DNA from: an uncultured Clostridium sp.
GTDB lineage: Bacteria > Bacillota > Clostridia > Lachnospirales > Lachnospiraceae
DNA: 17,435 bases
Assembly: GCA_900551225.1 (NCBI GenBank)
Contig: URUZ01000067.1
Coordinates: 1-17,435, forward strand
Direction of reading: 5' to 3'
Below are positions 14,466-17,435 of this stretch, one piece after another. The position numbers and the translations under genes are program-made. The notes beneath the pieces were generated by a model. It had not been told where the DNA came from, ran no database searches, and saw only the letters and a program-made list of their open reading frames with translations. Positions within the stretch are counted from its first letter, which is position 1; each line of letters begins with the position of its first letter.

Positions 14466-15641
14466 ATGGCAAAATTATCTCTATGGCTTCCTCCCTTTTC
14501 ACCGGACTATTCGGGCGCTTCCGCAGTCCTGTTTGATCTGAAAACAGTGACGGCGATGCACGATGCATCGGGGTGCACGGGGAATTATACAGGGTATGAC
14601 GACCCCCGCTGGTATGGCTCCCGGTCCGGAATCTTCTGTTCCGGCATGCGCCAGATTGATGCGGTCCTGGGGGACGATGAGAAGCTGATTAAAAAGATGG
14701 AAGCCGCGGCAGAGGACATACGGCCGGAGCTGATGGCTCTGGTGGGAAGCCCTGTGCCCATGGTGATCGGTGCCGATTTAGAAGGGATCGCGGCGGAACT
14801 GGAGGAGAGAACCGGGATTCCCAGCTTTGGCTTTGATACCACGGGGACAGCCTATTATGACAAGGGCGCCTTCCGGGCGGCAAAGGCGCTGATGGACCGT
14901 TTCACTGAGAAACGGGCAGCGCGGAAAGGCCGGGTCAACATCTTAGGGGCGCTGCCCATGGATTTCGGAGAAGGCGGGGAGATCAGGGAATTCAAGAGGT
15001 TCCTGGCTGAAAACGGCTGTGAGGCAGGACTGTGCCTGGCCATGGATTACAGCCTGAGGGATATAGAAGAAGCTGCGGAGGCCCAGGTCAATCTGGCGGT
15101 ATCACGGTTTGGCTTTCTGATGGCGCGGTATATGGAACAGAGGTTTCAGATTCCCTATCTCTGCGGGTATCCCGCGGGGGAAATGGGGGAGAAGGATTGG
15201 CTTGAAGCGCTGGGACGGGTGATGAATACGAAACGCTCGGAAATCCTCAGCTGCGCAGAGCGGCGGAACGATGGGGAAGATACCTCAGTGCTCATCGTGG
15301 GAGAGCAGGTGATGGGCAATTCGCTCCGGTATGCCCTCTCCCGGGATATGGGAATCACCAATGTGACGGTGGGCTGTCTCTACGGCCTGGAACCGGCCCT
15401 TGGGCTGCCCGGCGATCTGGATCTGCCGGATGAGAAGAAGATCAGGCAGGCCCTCAACCAGTCGGAGTTCCAGATGATTATCGCAGACCCCTTTCTGAAG
15501 GTTCTGCTTCCTGAAAACACGGAGAAACAATTCCTGCCATTTTCCCAGTACGCGGTATCCAGCAAGCTGGGAACGGCAGACAGCGCCTGGGTTGCAGGCG
15601 GACAATTCAATGAATGGTATACAAGGAGGACAAGTAAATGA
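14466..15641 (+). CDS. NifK/NifD-like catalytic subunit B (nitrogenase component 1 family)
   Basis: This 391-residue protein is a second component 1 subunit, probably the partner of subunit A in a heterotetramer. It opens with the family strand-turn SPDYSGASAVLFDLKTVTAM and the cluster cysteines Cys37 (SGCTGNYTGYDDPRW) and Cys58 (FCSGMRQIDAVLGDDEKL). At the third position, where NifD/K have Cys before an IGDD-like motif, it has Ser95 (GSPVPMVIGADLEGI). The rest shows the usual Rossmann domains (VNILGALPMDFGEGGE, VLIVGEQVMGNSLRYAL). It lacks the N- and C-terminal extensions of nitrogenase NifK. The start lies 1 nt after the upstream stop, with a weak RBS, so translation is probably coupled. 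Its stop overlaps the lipoprotein gene start. Confidence 0.92.
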   Translation: MAKLSLWLPPFSPDYSGASAVLFDLKTVTAMHDASGCTGNYTGYDDPRWYGSRSGIFCSGMRQIDAVLGDDEKLIKKMEAAAEDIRPELMALVGSPVPMVIGADLEGIAAELEERTGIPSFGFDTTGTAYYDKGAFRAAKALMDRFTEKRAARKGRVNILGALPMDFGEGGEIREFKRFLAENGCEAGLCLAMDYSLRDIEEAAEAQVNLAVSRFGFLMARYMEQRFQIPYLCGYPAGEMGEKDWLEALGRVMNTKRSEILSCAERRNDGEDTSVLIVGEQVMGNSLRYALSRDMGITNVTVGCLYGLEPALGLPGDLDLPDEKKIRQALNQSEFQMIIADPFLKVLLPENTEKQFLPFSQYAVSSKLGTADSAWVAGGQFNEWYTRRTSK

Positions 15642-16831
15642 AAAAAAGATTAACAGCTGCTTTATTGGCGGCAGGTATGGTGATGTCCCTGGCGGGCTGC
15701 GGTTCTGCAAAGACGGCATCCACCGCAGCTCCGGAACAGACGGTCCAGAGCACAGAGAATGCTGATGCCGGGTCAACAGCCCAAAGCAGCGGGGAGGAAC
15801 CAGAGAGCGGTGAACACAAAGAGACCCGCATTGTTGTAGACCATACGGGGAGAGAGATAGAAATACCGGTGGAGATCAACCGGGTGGTGATTTCCTCGCT
15901 TCTGCCCCTTCCGTCTGTATACTGTCTCTTCGAGGGCTCGGCGGAAAAGCTGGTGGGCATCCACCCGTCCTCCATGGCAGCGGCGGAGAATTCAATCCTG
16001 CCCAGCGTGGTGCCGGACATTCTGGAGGTCAATACCGACTTTCTCCAGGGCGGAGAGCTGAATATAGAGGAACTCCTGAATTTGAAGCCCGATGTAGTAT
16101 TCTACAGTGCCAACAACACAGAAGAATACGAGAAGCTGAGCGCGGCGGGTATACCTGCCGTTGGATTCTCCACCTCCAACTGGGATTATGACTGCGTGGC
16201 CACATTTGAAAACTGGGTTAAGCTTCTGGGAGAGGTGTTAAACCAGGAAGATAAGGCGGCAGGCATCGCAGATTACGGCCATCAGGTGTACGATGAGGTT
16301 CAGTCCGTATTAAATGGAGCAGGGGAACTGGAGAAGCCCCGTGTGCTGATTCTGTTCAACTATGCGGACGGTGTGATCAAGACCTCGGGCAGCGGCTTCT
16401 TCGGCCAGTATTGGATCGAATCAACGGGAGGCGTCAACGTGGCGGCAGATTTAAACGGAACGCCTGAGATCAATATGGAACAGATCTATGAGTGGAACCC
16501 GGATATTATTTATATCACCAATTTCAGCCCCTATCTGCCGGAGGACCTCTATAATAATACCATTGAAGGAAATGACTGGAGCAGCGTGAAGGCCGTTATG
16601 GATGGAAAGGTATATAAGTTCCCGCTGGGCATGTACCGCTGGTTCCCGCCTGCATCCGATACACCGCTGGTGCTGCAGTGGCTGGCACAGAAGAATCAGC
16701 CGGAGCTGTTCGCCGATATGGACATGGAGGAAGAAGTGCGTACCTATTATAACCGTTTCTATGGGGTGGATCTGACAGAGGATGATATTGCCAAGATCTT
16801 TAATCCGGCCCGGGAAGCAGCTGGAAAGTAA
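15638..16831 (+). CDS. Siderophore/cobalamin/heme-type ABC solute-binding lipoprotein
   Basis: The 397-residue protein has a lipoprotein signal (MKKRLTAALLAAGMVMSLAGC; lipobox LAGC with Cys21) and a low-complexity Ser/Glu/Ala linker to about residue 62. A FepB/BtuF-type (TroA-like) domain follows: TRIVVDHTGREIEIP, RVVISSLLPLPSVY, LNIEELLNLKPDVVFYSANN, the long inter-lobe helix near 195-230, and IYEWNPDIIYIT in the second lobe. It binds a chelated metal, corrinoid or tetrapyrrole outside the membrane and hands it to the permease. AAGGAGG precedes the ATG, and the gene overlaps the subunit B stop by 4 nt. The operon layout makes import linked to the reductase likely. The ligand is unknown. Confidence 0.93.
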   Translation: MKKRLTAALLAAGMVMSLAGCGSAKTASTAAPEQTVQSTENADAGSTAQSSGEEPESGEHKETRIVVDHTGREIEIPVEINRVVISSLLPLPSVYCLFEGSAEKLVGIHPSSMAAAENSILPSVVPDILEVNTDFLQGGELNIEELLNLKPDVVFYSANNTEEYEKLSAAGIPAVGFSTSNWDYDCVATFENWVKLLGEVLNQEDKAAGIADYGHQVYDEVQSVLNGAGELEKPRVLILFNYADGVIKTSGSGFFGQYWIESTGGVNVAADLNGTPEINMEQIYEWNPDIIYITNFSPYLPEDLYNNTIEGNDWSSVKAVMDGKVYKFPLGMYRWFPPASDTPLVLQWLAQKNQPELFADMDMEEEVRTYYNRFYGVDLTEDDIAKIFNPAREAAGK

Positions 16832-16846
16832 GTGCAGGAGAAATAT

Positions 16847-17435
16847 ATGGAACAGAAGTGGAAGAGGCAGCAGTGGGTTATGAGTTTTCTCATCTGCATC
16901 CTGCCGTTAGCGGCGGCAGTCATCTGCATTGGAATCGGCAGATACAATATCTCTCCGGCAGAATCCCTGGCCATCCTCCTCTCGCCGTTAACAGGGCGGG
17001 AGGTGGACCCCCAGGGCTGGTCCGTGGTATATAATGTCAGGCTGCCCAGGATTCTTCTGGCGCTGTCCGTGGGTATGGGTCTATCGGTGTCCGGCGCTTC
17101 ATTCCAGTCCCTGTTCTCCAACCCGCTGGCAACACCGGACACCCTGGGGGTGGCTACGGGCGCCTCATTCGGAGCGGTTCTGGCGCTTTTGTTCACCCGG
17201 AATATTCTGGCTGTCCAGCTGGCGGCCCTGGCCATGGGTCTGGCGGCGCTGGCGGGCACGTGCCTGATCAGCAGATTAAATGGAAAGAGCAGTATACTCA
17301 TGGTGGTTCTGGGCGGAATGGTGGTCTCCTCCCTGTTTCAGGCGCTGGTATCACTGGCAAAATACGTGGCAGATCCTGAGGAAACGCTGCCGGCCATCAC
17401 GTACTGGCTCATGGGAAGCATGTCCAGGGCCACAT
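16847..17435 (+). CDS. FecCD-type ABC permease, 3' end outside window
   Basis: An open frame runs from the ATG at 16847 (AGGAG about 8 nt upstream) to the right edge, giving 196 residues without a stop. The visible part has a first hydrophobic helix at about 12-30 and then the family marks RLPRILLALSVGMGLSVSG, FQSLFSNPLATPDTLGVATG (87-105), SSILMVVLGGMVVSSLFQAL and YWLMGSMSRAT. FecCD/BtuC permeases have about 330 residues and ten helices, so roughly 60 percent is seen. It is the permease for the solute-binding lipoprotein 15 nt upstream; the matching FecE/BtuD ATPase gene is expected just beyond the window. Confidence 0.95.
   Translation, partial: MEQKWKRQQWVMSFLICILPLAAAVICIGIGRYNISPAESLAILLSPLTGREVDPQGWSVVYNVRLPRILLALSVGMGLSVSGASFQSLFSNPLATPDTLGVATGASFGAVLALLFTRNILAVQLAALAMGLAALAGTCLISRLNGKSSILMVVLGGMVVSSLFQALVSLAKYVADPEETLPAITYWLMGSMSRAT

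Noticed and set aside
12456..15641. True nitrogen-fixing nitrogenase
   Set aside because: The FeMo-co cysteine segment is absent, the P-cluster cysteines are incomplete, subunits are shorter than NifD/NifK, and no nifB/E/N genes are in the window.
1..17435. CRISPR arrays, tRNA, rRNA, insertion sequences or phage genes
   Set aside because: No regular spaced repeats, tRNA-like cloverleaf, transposase or integrase sequence was seen on either strand.

Overview
The window looks like a chromosomal segment from an anaerobic Firmicute of the Lachnospiraceae / Clostridium clostridioforme type. The reasons are strong AGGAGG-type ribosome binding sites, many ATGA start/stop overlaps, Rho-independent terminators, a DUF4179-type anti-sigma partner, a choline-binding-like exported protein and a moderately high GC content. 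The species assignment is inference from gene style only.

Left part (1-9.2 kb, all + strand) is mostly ordinary. It holds a MORN-like protein cut by the left edge, a small exported W/Y-repeat protein, a glycerophosphodiester phosphodiesterase with its own sigma-A-like promoter and a strong terminator, an ECF sigma factor overlapping its putative DUF4179 anti-sigma factor, an EamA/DMT transporter, a 453-residue two-TM protein I do not recognise, an HD-domain phosphohydrolase, and a small two-TM zinc-ribbon protein with a near-consensus promoter.

Right part (9.2-17.4 kb) is the remarkable region: two divergent operons around a 187-bp control region. The rightward operon encodes a cysteine-rich Crp/Fnr-type regulator, a NifH-like ATPase with both [4Fe-4S] cysteines, two NifD/NifK-like subunits, a FepB/BtuF-type lipoprotein and a FecCD permease that runs off the right edge. 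The leftward operon is three genes joined by 4-nt overlaps: a cysteine-rich HypB/UreG-like GTPase, a soluble ABC ATPase with no permease, and a PBP-like protein with no signal peptide. A long hairpin separates this operon from the convergent zinc-ribbon gene.

My reading is that this is a nitrogenase-like reductase that does not fix nitrogen. The catalytic subunits lack the FeMo-cofactor cysteine region, share between them only a partial, complementary set of the cluster cysteines, and have no nifB/E/N-type genes beside them in the window. The linked importer of the siderophore/cobalamin/heme class suggests that the substrate is an imported metal chelate or tetrapyrrole. The GTPase/ABC/PBP-like operon may handle metal or mature or activate the enzyme. 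A DtxR-box-like sequence (15/19 to the tox-operator consensus as I recall it) overlaps the expected transcription start of the reductase operon and suggests iron control. Substrate and product cannot be told from the sequence.
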